Positions 33,240-44,664 of a DNA stretch of 64,000 nucleotides are shown piece after piece. The stretch is from Cristatella mucedo (Eukaryota > Bryozoa > Phylactolaemata > Cristatellidae), in contig WPIO01000010.1 of assembly GCA_009760855.2 (NCBI GenBank), positions 9,087,501-9,151,500 of the forward strand. The letters run 5' to 3'. The translations under genes and the position numbers were made by a program. Numbering within the stretch: position 1 is the stretch's first letter; every line of letters starts with the position of its first letter. Below the pieces are notes generated by a model. The model made no database searches. It worked only from the letters and a program-made list of their open reading frames with translations, and was not told where the DNA came from.

Positions 33240-34404
33240 AGCAGAGCGCCGCTGCAGGCCTCACGACAGCGGGTGCCGAGCGCTCGCAGCGCACTCACAC
33301 TTCTCAATTCAGAAACGCTCGTCGCCACGGCTGTGCGGTATGAGCGTGTAAGTCTGACGTCGCTAATCGATTACTGTTCAGCGCTTTTTGAGTCGCCGAG
33401 CAGCGGCGGGGCAATTAAGGACTTATTACCTTAATAATTGTCCCAGCGTAGTCTTGGGAAAGGAGCGCGCAGCGCTGTGTACATTCATCTCTTCAGAGCA
33501 AGCAGTTGCGTCGGCGATTGCATCTACAATTACTGTCCGCAGCCGGCGGACGCCTCGGCGCCGCCGCCGCACGCACAGAGCGTCCGTGCCGTGAAGGGGA
33601 TTTGCCTGGCGAGCGGCGCTCCCCGGAGCCGCCCTTCGTGCTCGGCCCGTCTGCATTCGGTGGGTGGTGCGCGCTAGCGAGCTCGAGTTTGCCGCTAGCG
33701 GGCGGCTGGCAGCCGGAAGCAGGGCGGGCTGCGTGCGCGGACGCGGGAGGCCGCGTCGCTATACCTAGCCAGCCGGGCTCATCGACCGCCGGCTCTCGCG
33801 CCGAGGCCGAGTGCGCACGCACTCGCCCCCACCCCGTCGGACCGCCTCCGCTGGACCTCGGGGCTGGAGCGAGCCTAAAGGCGCGACAGTAAGGTAGGCG
33901 GTGTACACAGCGGCCGCCGCCGAGCCCGCTGCGGCGGCTGCCGCTCTGCTGCGGTCGACCCGCTCGCACCCGGATGTGCCTCCCGGATGTGCCGCGCGGT
34001 GCGCCACCGCCGAACTCGGTCAAATTCGTCCCTTCCCGTGCCGGGTCGGCGCTCGCCGTTAAACGGCCCTCGGTACTCGCCGTCAGCGGTAGCGGCTGCG
34101 CTGAGGGCGCCGGCAGCCGGCCCCCAGGGGCGCCGGTCGGCTCCTTTTAAGCGCCGCCCCACTGTAGGTCTTCCCGTTCGCCGCCTCTGCGAGCTGGGGC
34201 GGCGCTGCTCGTAGCGTGCGCGTCCAATAGCGACCGCGCGATCCCGAGTACCGCCGCAGCCATACCAGCTACTGACGATGTCCGCGGTATCGGCGACCGC
34301 GCGGTTCGCGATGTTTCCCCGCGGTTCCCATTTCGCCGCCGATTCCCGCCAGCCGCGCGGTGCTATTGATAGATTATATTACAGAGGCACCGGCCAATGA
34401 GACC
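33240..34404 (+). promoter_or_regulatory. CpG island, putative promoter/5' UTR of adenylyl-cyclase-like gene
   Basis: The sequence is very GC- and CpG-rich and runs without a break into the coding exon at 34,405. Its open frames are compositional. Within it, a short AT-rich stretch ATTGATAGATTATATTACAG at 34,365-34,384 ends in AG and looks like a branch site plus 3' splice acceptor. The start-codon exon may therefore begin at 34,385 and an upstream non-coding exon exist. No TATA box was identified. Confidence 0.5.
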
Positions 34405-35712
34405 ATGAGTTTGGAGGATCGCTTCGAGCTGGGCGGGTCTAGCGTGTGGGGAGCCGACTTCCAGGACGACGGCGATGCGCCTGCTCGGCTTTTTCTCAGC
34501 GGACTGATGCCTATGGGCGGCACAGCGGCCGGAGAGCGCTACCGCTCGGCCAGTCTGCGCGCCGGTCCGTCGGCCGGAGCCAGCTCGCGCGAGAACGGCG
34601 GCGAGGTCGTCGCCGGCGGAGGCGGCGAGGTGGACGGCTGCGGAGGCGGCGAGGTGGACGGCTGCGGAGGCGGCGGCGGCGGAGGAGGAGGAGGAGGAGG
34701 AGGAAGTTCGCTGAAACGCGACATGGCCACTGCGCCGCTGTCCTACCTGAAGACGAAGCTCAAATGGCAGACCGTCGTGTACCAGGCGAGCCGCCAGGCG
34801 TCGTTGAACTACCGACGGAAGAGCGTTCTGCCCATAGACGACATAGCCGGCGGCCCGCGACAGGCGGCCTTCCCCCTGGACGTCAGCTGCTTCGACGAAG
34901 AGGCGGACGACGAGAGCCTGTCAGCGGCCGCCGGCAGCGACGCTGGCCAGCTCGCCGCCGACGGCGGCGGGCCCGCCCTGAGGAGCGCTCGCCTACTGCC
35001 CGGAGCGCTGTTCAAGGCCGTCCGCGAGCCGCGCGTCTCGACGGAGGACGCTGCGTCGTCGGGCGAGCCGCGGAGCGTCAAGTCGGAGAGCGACGAAGAC
35101 GCCGCCGCCGGCCGCCGCCACCGCCGCCGCCGCCGCCTCGGCGGCGGCGTCCGCTCGAGCGCGCGGCGAGCCGGCTTCATTTTCCCCAAGCTGTCGTCTG
35201 CGTTCTCGCAGGACGTGTCCGAGAGCCTGTACCAGCGCTACTACGGCGGGAAGAAGAGGACGTCTCTCGTCGCTCTCAACATCGCCTTCATACTGTACCT
35301 CGCGATCGGCCTGACGACGCGGCTCCTGCCGGCGGACGTCTTCGCGACGCACCGCGGCTACGCTCTGGCAGAGGTGTTCGCCTCGTTCGCTCTCATCCTG
35401 GGGCACGGCTGCGCCTGCGTCGCCGCTCGCGTGGGCTGGACGGCTCGGCGTCTCCGCTCGGCGGCCGTATTTACCTGGCTGCTCATGACGGCCAACTCGC
35501 TCGCCCATCCGCTCTGCTACTACTTCGGCTGGATCGACGGGCACGCGTCGTTCGGCACCTGGGAGACGGTGGTGGCCGTCGTGTGCACCTACACATATCT
35601 CAGCAATCTGCCGCTGCCGATTGCCGTCTCGCTGTCGGGCGTCACGTGTGCCCTGCACATCGCGTTCGTCAGCGTCGTGGCGAGCAATTCGTGCACGGAA
35701 TGCCTGGACCGG
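34405..35712 (+). CDS. Probable membrane adenylyl cyclase, first coding exon
   Basis: The protein would be a plasma-membrane enzyme making cAMP from ATP. The start is the ATG at 34,405 (context GAGACCATGA); a GTG earlier in frame is unlikely in an animal. Residues 1-270 are a long low-complexity N-terminus: two GGEVDGCG units, 13 consecutive Gly (88-100), an acidic patch and an Arg-rich run. Then SLYQRYYGGKKRTSL (274-288) starts the membrane cassette, like the LxxxY...R...L entry of animal adenylyl cyclases. Five hydrophobic segments follow at about 288-308, 320-341, 352-374, 386-402 and 404-427. TWETVVAVVCTYTYL and LSGVTCALHIAFV parallel the fourth and fifth helices of ADCY1/5/8. A donor CGG|GTGAGA at 35,712 ends the exon in phase 0 just where helix 6 should begin. 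The open frame to 35,826 is read-through. Catalytic domains are on exons not found, so the subtype is unassigned. Confidence 0.65.
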
Positions 35713-35853
35713 GTGAGACTGCCGTTTCGCGCCGCCTGCATCTGCGGCAAGCGCCCCAGCCCCTTCCTCGTCAGTCCTCTCGTCTCGGCCATGTCCAATT
35801 CGCGGTTGCCTGAACTGGCCTGCTGAGAAGCCTGGCCGCCAAACCCGGCCACC

Positions 35854-35891
<38 letters not shown>

Positions 35892-36652
35892 CGTGGGGTG
35901 GTAGGTAGCAGCTAGCAAACGAGCTCTAGCTGATGTGCTTCGTCATGCGGCTTAAGGCAACGGCTCTAATAGAGGAGTGCCACCACGAAAATGAGATAAT
36001 CTCGGAGGTCAACTTTGCAGCCTTGTGCCTGGGGGCTTAGTAAGAAGTCGCTGTGTTCTGTGAATCTCTCCAGCCTTTGCAAACCCCTTCACTGGCAAGG
36101 CATCGGTCCTATAACCAAATGGTACCTGGTTTGGCACCGAGAGACCTCTAAGCATAAAGGGCTGTCTTATTGCTACACGTAGGCAGTCACTAATCAATAG
36201 ACCTGGTAAAACTTTTATGCCCATCCAATCAGGCTATTTCCTGCTAATCTCAAGTTAGTAGCAGCTAAGCAGGGGCTCCAGCGTCAGGCCAATGTAGCTG
36301 CAAGAAGATCCTACATACTTGGACCTAAAAGATCAGGGCCCTTAGACGAAGAAGGTGCCTTACGGATCGCCTGCACGACTTTCGGAAATGTCTCCTTTAA
36401 GTGCTTCAGAATTGATCAGCCCTATAGAACTCAGCACTGCTGAACGAAGAGGTTTTATAGTGCCAAAACAGTTATTACGAGTGGAAACCAGCTATTTCTG
36501 GTGACCAGTGTTCTTTTTGAAACTCGTCATCCAGTGGTCACAGTCTTTCAAAATTGATAATAGCCTTTTACAACTAGCTGTGGTGGCAAGGAGTTTGGTG
36601 AGTTGCCCATTCTAGACGAATGCTATAAATATCTTGCATAAGGGTAACTAGG
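35713..36652 (+). other. Probable first intron of adenylyl-cyclase-like gene
   Basis: (GT)n lies at 35,855-35,889 about 140 bp after the donor. Then there is unique AT-leaning sequence. No exon coding for helix 6 or the C1 catalytic domain was recognised here or further downstream. Confidence 0.4.
35855..35889. repeat. (GT)n microsatellite
   Basis: About 35 bp of pure GT dinucleotides just downstream of the adenylyl-cyclase-like exon. Confidence 0.95.
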
Positions 36653-36708
36653 TCATCGTTAAGGTTGTTATGCTATGGTGTCACCGTTAAGGTTGTTATG
36701 CTATGGTG
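36653..36708. repeat. 28-bp tandem duplication
   Basis: Two adjacent 28-bp units (36,653-36,680 and 36,681-36,708), each containing CGTTAAGGTTGTTATGCTAT, differ at a single position (TCAT against TCAC). Confidence 0.95.
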
Positions 36709-36959
36709 TTGCTGTGTCAGGTCGGACTTGTGCTTTAAAGTTCAGTAGCCTATCCCATGTCGTTGTTCGTTAGTTATTCGAAGGTGGTGCAAGGTCTTAA
36801 AATATTCTGCCATACCTTTACTCGGTAGTAGCCTTCTCAGTGTCGCAGTTTATTAGCAAACTTCTCCAGTTGGGGGACTACTACCACAATCTGACGAGAT
36901 GCAACTTCCTTGAGTTGTAAGTAACCTCTCCACTGTTACTGTGCACAAACGAACTGTTC

Positions 36960-37260
36960 CATAGGCATCACATTATTCTGCAGTATTGCCATCTATGTAA
37001 ATCGGCTGCAAAAAGTGGTTGAAGATCGGTTTTGAGAGTGCATCTGCCAATTGCTCGGCAGTTGACCTTGCAAAGTCACAAGAAATTCTAATGAGGGATA
37101 CTTTGTAGAGATGCAAGTGGACTTTTATTTCTTTGTTATGGGAAAGCACTATAAATCCTCTGTGTAAATAAGCAGCCACAAACCTGAAATAGCAGCTGCT
37201 TGAAACGCAGTGCTGTTTTTGGAGCTTATCTAAATAATTCAAGGCTTCCTGTGCACAAGA
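36960..37260 (-). mobile_element. Ty1/copia-like retrotransposon remnant (RNase H end)
   Basis: The minus-strand frame (36,973-37,242) reads AQEALNYLDKLQ just upstream, then IVLSHNKEIKVHLHLYKVS and STAEQLADALSKPI. In copia-type polyproteins the end of RNase H has the same order: an AQEAxWLRxL-like block, a HIDxxxHxxR-like block, then (T)xEQLADxxTKPL. The ED-NQ block between appears deleted and no LTR was recognised. Identification rests mainly on the EQLADxxSKP motif. Confidence 0.55.
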
Positions 37261-39355
37261 GTTATCTAGAAACTGAATTTAATGGCATCGTTCCACCTGG
37301 AACTCGAGGCCACCTTAACCACAGAACAAATCCCCTTGCAATGCTACCAAGTCAGTTCTCTCTAGAGTGACAAAGCAGAATTCCACTAAATTTGTGCGGA
37401 ATAATGCAGGGTTGTAATTTGAGCTCTTCACTCCCTCTGCACTAAAAAAAGCTGCACTAATCGTTTGCTTCATCGCTGCATCTACGTAGCTACCAACATC
37501 GGCAATCTTTATGTGTATAGCATCAAATTGTCTAATTAAAACTTGGTGACGTTAGGTAATCAAGCCATCTGCGGTCGATTTAAAAAATACAATATCCCAA
37601 AAGGAAATCGCGACTCCAGCAGATAAAATGAAGAACACGGTAAGTCGTCACTGTGAATTATATTTGTGAGCTCAGAAGTCAGAGATGAAGGTTGTGCAAA
37701 TCATTTTGGCTTTGCTACTTCAAATGAGCACACTGAGTGATTAACAATTTTTGCTACCCAAGCAAGCACAAGTAAAGGGTAGCTAGTTTAACAGCTTACC
37801 AGTTTGTAGCTACTGGAGAGCCTTGGTGGCATTGGTTTTAGCTGCAATGGGACCAGGCCTCGACCATTCCAGATGTGGCCTATGATAGTAAAGCTAACAA
37901 GCCTGTCTGGTAGCAGTTCTGCCTGACAAGGCCCGTCAGGTTAGTTTAGGGGAGGGCAGGCTGACCGATCTGATTTCTTAAGCCTGTACTTAGTTCCTAA
38001 CAGCAATTGGCTTACAGCTGGCAGGTAAGAATTGCCTGCTGCTGCATTCAAAAACAAGGCTGTGGTGCTGTCAACCTATTGCTCAGCTGGTAGCTCAGCC
38101 AGTGTTGTGCCAACAACTTTTCTGTAGGATCCTTATACTAGGTGAGAGCTAGACTAGGAGCCATGTCCCATAGTCTCTCGGCCAAAAGCTTGGTCACACT
38201 CTCCCAACAATAGTCCCCTAGTTGACTACTACTAGAGGCAGTTTTAAAATTTTGTCAGATGGTCCAAACTACTGTAATTGATACCAAATTTAACACAAAG
38301 CCCCAACAGACCATGTATTTAGCTTGACAACCACAACACTGGGGTAGAAACACAAATGCTGTAGATGTGGCCCTTTCTGATTAGTGATTGCTTACTCTAT
38401 TTAGGCTGACATGTACTCCACGAGTTTCTGAGTTACATCGGATGGTATATCATGCCAGACCACTTGCAGCTAGTCTCAAAATTTTGTATTGTAACTCTGT
38501 AATGCCACCAAGCTATGGCGGGTCTGTCGAGAAAATACAGCGACACGTGGGCAGTGTGTTTGTGACACACGTCCTGGTGATAAGTAGAATAAGTGACTAG
38601 AAGTTGTAATGCATTTTTAACAACAACGCTCCAGTATTCGTAGTATTCCAGTATCCGCCTATATTCCGTATGCCTTCAATTCTGACGAGTGTCCCCTACA
38701 CTGCCTGCTGAGTGGCCTCCTTGTACCATCACTAATCCAGACCCAAACTGTGCACTGTGTTGCAAGCAGGCAGGCATCAGCGTATGATTTGCCACTCATG
38801 CGTCGAACGTAGATGTGATCGACGTGTGCAGCTGTTGTAAACGGTGAACATGCTTTCTTCGGTAAAGAAAACTCGCCTCCAATCTTCGGTGTTTTAGATC
38901 TTCCTTTGCTACTCTTTTCTTAAGTCTGTGGTCATTATTCTTTAGCCATCACTTGCTGCTCGCTAAGGGCAGCTTCGATGCTAAGCTCGAGAAATCGTTC
39001 TGACTACTATCAGCATGAAGGCCCAGGTCTGGCGCTGTTGTGACCGTTTGCATTGCAATGAGATGCCACCTTCCCCAAAGTCTTGCACCACTAGCACTCA
39101 GTAGAGCTTACTCACTGTACATCTACCAACTGCTCTATTACTCGAAGTTTGTAGACAGCTTTTCCAAGTTGCCAGACTAAACAGGTTTTTGAGTAGCTTG
39201 CTGCTTCGAATCACCAGCTGCCTTGACGGATTCGAAGCTCGTGAAACCCTAGTACAGCAGAATGCAGATGCAACGTTGCCTCCACCAGACTTCAGTTCTC
39301 TTTCCAATTGCAGACGGTCTACGAAGGATAATAATTATGCTAGCTAGTAGAACAT
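37261..39355. other. Intergenic/intronic, no gene recognised
   Basis: Earlier parts of the copia-like polyprotein were sought on the minus strand up to about 38,000 and not convincingly found. Short open frames only. Confidence 0.35.
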
Positions 39356-39484
<129 letters not shown>

Positions 39485-39759
39485 GCACCGAACCTCGAGG
39501 CAGCTCTCCCGGCAGCATAGTAGTAATAATGGCAGTAGCACTAATGATAACATATTTTCACTGCATGATTATCTCTGTCAAAGCACTGTATTTATGCTGA
39601 AAATGAAGCGTTTGCCACTGCTGAAAACCAAAGTCCTTCGTGCGCACTTGTCGTCTCAATTGGGTTAGCATTGTAACAGTTTAGGTCCTATCGTAGTGGG
39701 AGGCCCCTTAGCATAGATATCAGCTACCTGTCCGTCGTCCGACGAGCAACTGAACTATG

Positions 39760-40560
39760 GAGCAACCCAGGTATCTGTTCTAGGTGCTCTTTATCCCCAA
39801 GGCTTGCCCTCTCATTGACTGACGTAATCACCTGGCACACTCGGGGGTCTCATTTTTGTGCATTGATGGCACATACCTGCAGACACGCCGGTGCTTTGAC
39901 CCCCTTCCCTGATTTCCAGCATCTCAAATTCTCTCTTCTCCTTTGCGGATCGTATTGGTGATAGTTTTACTTGGCTGGCAGCTACCTCTCACAAACAGAG
40001 TGACCGTAAAAGCAACGAGAAAACATCGTGTCATTCATCAACTGGAAAGCCCAGCCCTCAAAGTTGGCTTAGTAAGAAAATCCCCGGTAGACTCAGCACG
40101 TAATGTTGGCGTTCTGTTCCAAAACTTGATAACCAAATCAGCTCAACAGTCAAAGTGTGCCTAACTTTCTGCTACTTGAAATTTCAAAACTTGGACATGC
40201 TTAGATTACGGTACAGCAGCCAAGTCAGCTGTGCATTTATTACAATCGCGGCAGGCTTGAAAACTATTTACTTGCTGGTCTCCCTGCCTGCGTAGTCACA
40301 TGCTAACATACGGTACACAACACTGCCACAAGGGTTTCTGTCGTTAACCACTGCCATCACCACTTCGCGCAACCTCTCTACGACCCGCATTGTTTCACCA
40401 TCAAGAAGCGCAGTGGTCCTATTAATCTTCTATAGGTTTATCCGTGCTCTTGCTCTGGCCTTCCCGTTTGAATATTTTCACTGCTCAGGCTTGACAGAGT
40501 ATCACCTGACTCTCACTCACTTTTTTTTATAGCTTTGGCTGTAGCTAACCTTAAGTAAAT
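39760..40560 (+). mobile_element. L2/CR1-type LINE fragment (RT motif B to C-terminus)
   Basis: Decayed frames in order: a VSVLGALYP/LSLTDVIT segment (motif B region), LISSISNSLLL/DFQHLKF, SARNVGVLF followed by KSAQ, then RLENYLLAGLPACVV and a remnant near 40,400. The long LINE-A copy has ESARNIDVMF and RLDFSNSLLAGLPACA in the same order. No 3' tail was recognised. Confidence 0.75.
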
Positions 40561-40755
40561 TGCCTTCGGTGCATGCGCTTCCAAAGCTTATAACTTGCTG
40601 TTATGTTTATATCACGACATCGCCCCCACTTGATGGTATTAAAACAAATGCTGACATTATATAAATTTTCCAGCCATTTGTTGTGTTCATGTGAATTTGT
40701 ATTTTTATGCTCAGGTTTAAATATAGTGTATCCATTTCTATCACTAATTAGTTAA

Positions 40756-40910
40756 TGTGCACTAGGTAAGGCGATTGCTTTTCATGACCTCGGTCCCGTG
40801 GTCGTGGGTTTGAGTCCTACGATGGGCGGTCCTGTATCACCACTGCAAGTGGTAGCGATAGCTGCACAGGCTCTTCTGGTACTATACAAACGAGGCTGTT
40901 AAATCAGCTG
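40756..40910 (+). mobile_element. SINE-B, near full-length
   Basis: TGTGCACTAGGTAAGGCG, TTTTCATGACCTCGGTCCC and the B-box GTGGGTTTGAGTCCTACG are followed by ATCACCACTGCAAGTGG, AGGCTCTTCTGGTACTATAC and AAACGAGGCTGTTAAATCAG. With the 20,053 and 47,723 copies it defines the family. Confidence 0.85.
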
Positions 40911-41635
40911 TTATTAATTTTTTCATTACTTGCGATTGGCCTAGGAAATTATGCTGCTTTCTTGTTTAGCTAATAATCTAAAACTGTATTTTAAAATTAG
41001 TGGTTTTTGAGTTATATTAGAAGACTTGGATCTATTAAGACATCAAGAATATTTCTTTTTGGCAGCAGTTTGGTTTGGTGGTGGATTACTCGAAAAAAAT
41101 GGCACTCATTCTGCATAAACATACAACAGTTTTCTAAGTGCCAGTGGGTTTTCTACCTTTTATAAATCCTTTCGCAAACTTTTCAGTTTTGAGTAGGAAG
41201 CTGAGTCTGCCACTTGCCTTATTGGCAGCTGTACAGCTGCCCATGCTGGTCTGGTTACATGATCGTGCTAATGCGATGGTAAGTCACTGGACTAACTACT
41301 AGCAAGCCTAACAATGAGAAATGCATTTTGTGTTCCAAGGTACTTAGTGTCATTGCTTAATTGTTTAGTCATCAACAGTGTAGACCGTGGTCATCACAAA
41401 TACTTATAGCTATAATGATTGCTATAATAACATTATCCACAAACATTGCTTGCACGGGCATGCAGATATGTATCCGAAAACAAATAATTAAAAATTAATT
41501 TTCTTTTCTTCTGAAATTTTCAAGTATGACAGCACAAGATTTAGAAATAAGTCGTCTTTCTAGGTTTAAAGATGGTGCTGGGCATCAAGTTAACAAATTA
41601 GCTCCCCAATTTAGTGTCTCCTGGACTCATTAAGT
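40911..41635. other. Unique sequence, nothing recognised
   Basis: AT-leaning sequence with no open frame of note and no repeat match seen. Confidence 0.35.
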
Positions 41636-44305
41636 GGTTAATAATATAATAATTATAATAATAATGCACTTGATAAAGTGCCCTCAGAGAACTCAATCTC
41701 TTTCTAGGTGCCTTACATTTGCTGCAAAGGGAAAGGCAATTGAATGGTGAGTAATATCATGCTTGATAAACAAAAATATGAATAACATGGTTAGGGGTGA
41801 CATGCACAGGGTCAGCACGGAAGTGTGGTTAGTGGCAGCATGCACAGTGTCAGCATGCATAAGCACACGAAGGACGAATCACAGAGACCCACTAAATGCT
41901 GTCTTAAATAGGTGTGTTGTTAAGTTCTTTTTAAATGTGGTCAGGTCAGGGGATGTTCTTACGCAGGTCGGGAGGGAGTTCCAGGCTTTGGGAGCATACG
42001 CACTAAATGCACGGTCTCCAAAGGATTTAAGGTTTGTACGAGGTATTTGTAGACTGTTGGATTCCGAAAAGCGGGTGGTACGATGCTTGGCCTGATATGG
42101 GAGTATGTCGGAGAGATAGGCTGGAGCCATAGAATGAAGGGACCTAAAAGTGAGCGACAAAACCTTGAAGTCAATCCGTTGCTTGACTGGTAGCCAGTGC
42201 AGGTCGGCGAGAAGTGGAGTAATGTGGCAACTGCGACGCTCACGACAGACAAGCCTAGCTGCGAAATTTTGCACAGCTGTAATCGCCTGGTTGCACATGC
42301 CGGTAGGCCAGCAAGCAGTGAGTTACTGAAGTCAAGACGGGATGTCACAAATGCACCGACCAATTTAGTTGTGGTATCCTTATCTAAATAAGCCAGACTT
42401 TTAGTAATGTTATGTAGCTGCAAGTAGGCAGACTTGATTTTATAGCTGAACAGGTCGTCTAACGAGAGATCACTTTCGAACATGACATCTATATTTCGAG
42501 CTGATTCAACTAGAGATATGCTGGCAGAGCCAATTTTGAGCATCAACCTTTCCAATTCCTGAGTCACACTGGGTTTGGCCATAACTAGTAAGTTAGTTTT
42601 ATCATCGTTTAGTTTTAGAAAGTTTGCATCCATCCACGTGCATATGTTATCAATACATGCAGCAAGGGATTTGAGATAATTCTAGGTTCTCGAAAGCTGG
42701 GAGGGATCGAACCAAAGGTACAACTGAATGTCATCCGAATAGAAGTGAAAGCCTGGATTGTGCTTGCCAATCAAATCAGCAAGAGGGAGAGTATAAACCG
42801 TGAAAAGAACCGAACCTAGCACAGAGCGCTGAAGTACCCCATATTTCAGAGATACCTCGGATGATCTTTGTCCATTCACGTCAATACTCTGGAGTCTTCC
42901 AATGAGATAGGACCTGAATCGTTGCTGAGCAGTGCCGGCGATGCCCAGGCGAGATGAGAGGTGCTTTAGAAGAACTTTGTGATCGATAGTATCAAAAGCT
43001 GCCGAACGATCGAGCAGAACAAGCAGAGACACTACCAATGTCTGCATTCCTAAGTAGGTCGTTGTACACCCTAAGCAATGCAGATTCTGTGAGTGATCAG
43101 CTCTAAAGCCAGACTGGAACTTACTAAGCAAGGTTTGAAGTTTCAATATATGAATTCAGCTGGTCTGCCACGACCCGTTCCAGTGTCTTTGGTATGAATG
43201 GTAGAAGGGAGACAGGGCTGCAGTTGCTCAAATTCTCTTGTCGTTTCGTGTCGCTTTCTTGAGAAGTGGCCTGACTACAGCCTTTTTGAAAGGTTCTGGG
43301 ACATGACCTGAGGCCAATGACATATTAATGATGTTAGCTATGCATGGCCGAAGCAGATCAATGCAACGTAGGAGCAGGACAGTGGAAGTAGGGTCTAAAA
43401 GAATTTTTGTCTTCTTTGATTGGGATATGAACTTCAAGACGAGATCACTAGTGACCTGCTTAAATGTAGACATTGAGGTGCAGCCAGGAATCAGGGAGCA
43501 GCATTCTAGGGGGGATGTTGTCATCGCAGGAATGGACGCCCTGATCTTGTCTACCTTCTGCACAAAGAATCGAGAGAAGCTATCGGCTAGATCATCACAA
43601 GGGTCATCAGGTAATGAGCTAATCTGGGAGCAGTTGAGATGGTTGATCAATGACATCAGCATTTTTGGATTGTGCATCGGTGATTCAACAGTGTTTTTAT
43701 AGAAGCTAGACTTATCCTTCGCTAGGATCGATTGGTACGACCTACAGTAGTCTTCATATGCCTGTTAATGGACAACCAGTCCTGGTCTTCTGTATGCTTT
43801 TTCAAGCTTGCGCTTAGTAGACCTGGCTCGTTTAATGTCTGTAGTAAACCATAGGCCATCTACGAAAGGGCGCACAGTGCGCTTAGTCAGAGGTGCAAAC
43901 TCGTTGAGCCTGTCAGCCAGTGTCGTGTTGTAGCTATCCAACAATGATGACAGATCCGAGGAAGGACTGAGCAGCAGAGGTGAAGTAGATATTCTCGCAC
44001 GGACAGCATCGATGTCAAGGGTCTTGAGGTTTCGGGATTCACAAGTTATTTTAGAGGAGTCGGGCATACACTGTAGATTGAATGAGATCTGCATGTGGTC
44101 AGATAAGCAGGATTTCTTAATAATTGGTGATGACAAAGCGCAGTTGTATGAGAAAATGTGGTCGAGACAGTGACCCTCTATGTGAGTAGGGCCGTGCACA
44201 TGAGCCACAAGAGACAATGAGTCAGTCAATGCACGAAATTCAGTGCTGAAGGTGTCAAATAAGTTATCAAAGTGAACGTTGAAATCACCCATAACGAGGA
44301 AGGAT
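41636..44305 (-). mobile_element. LINE-A, longest contiguous copy (L2/CR1-like non-LTR retrotransposon)
   Basis: Five broken minus-strand frames form one 5'-truncated element of about 2.7 kb. Endonuclease end (about 43,765-44,292): MGDFNVHFDN and LSDHMQISF keep the GDFN and SDH catalytic motifs. RT (about 42,682-43,677): LLVLLDRSAAFDTIDH (motif A); GVLQRSVLGS, altered from the usual GVPQGSVLGP; and FYSDDIQLYL, with YSDD for YADD. C-terminus (41,879-42,633): RLDFSNSLLAGLP, HWLPVKQRIDFKVLSLTF and KAWNSLP, typical of the L2/CR1 group. The 3' UTR ends with the hairpin-like tail and (ATT)n at 41,636-41,740. Frameshifts and motif damage make it inactive. A second LINE-A 3' end adjoins it at 44,307. 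Confidence 0.92.
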
Positions 44306-44306
44306 C

Positions 44307-44664
44307 TATATATACACCTAATAAAGCGGCCTTAGAGAACTCAATCTCTTTCTGCGTGCTTTAAATTTGCTGCAAAGGAACCCGATCGAATGGTGAGTGG
44401 GATCAGGCTTGATAAACATCAAGAATAACATGGTTACAGGTAACATGCACCGGGTCAGCATGCAAGTGTGGTTAGTGGCAGTAAGTAACAGTGTCAGCAC
44501 CCATTAGCACTTAAAGGTCGAATCACAGGGACCCAGTAAATGCTTTCATGCATAGGTGCGATTTTAATTTCTTTATAAATGTTTTCAAGTCAGTGGATGT
44601 CGTTACGGAAGTCGGAGTGAGTTCCAGACTTTTGGAGCATATGAACCAAAGGCACGGATTTTCG
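44307..44664 (-). mobile_element. LINE-A 3' end, second truncated copy
   Basis: The minus strand reads TSTDLKTFIKKLKSHL and KAFTGSL, against TSPDLTTFKKNLTTHL and TAFSGSL of the long copy. It is followed by the 3' UTR and tail (plus strand CACCTAATAAAGCGGCC). It is wedged between the unnamed ORF-family pseudogene and the long LINE-A, all on the minus strand, and its tail ends TATATATA instead of (ATT)n. Confidence 0.85.

Noticed and set aside
34446-35813. 455-codon frame overlapping the adenylyl-cyclase-like exon in another phase
   Set aside because: Arg/Gly-rich shadow of a GC-rich coding exon; the overlapping frame has the membrane segments and a sensible start.
35713-35826. Continuation of the adenylyl-cyclase-like frame to the stop at 35,826
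   Set aside because: A strong GTGAGA donor ends the exon at 35,712, and the following residues do not form the expected sixth helix, so this is treated as intron read-through.
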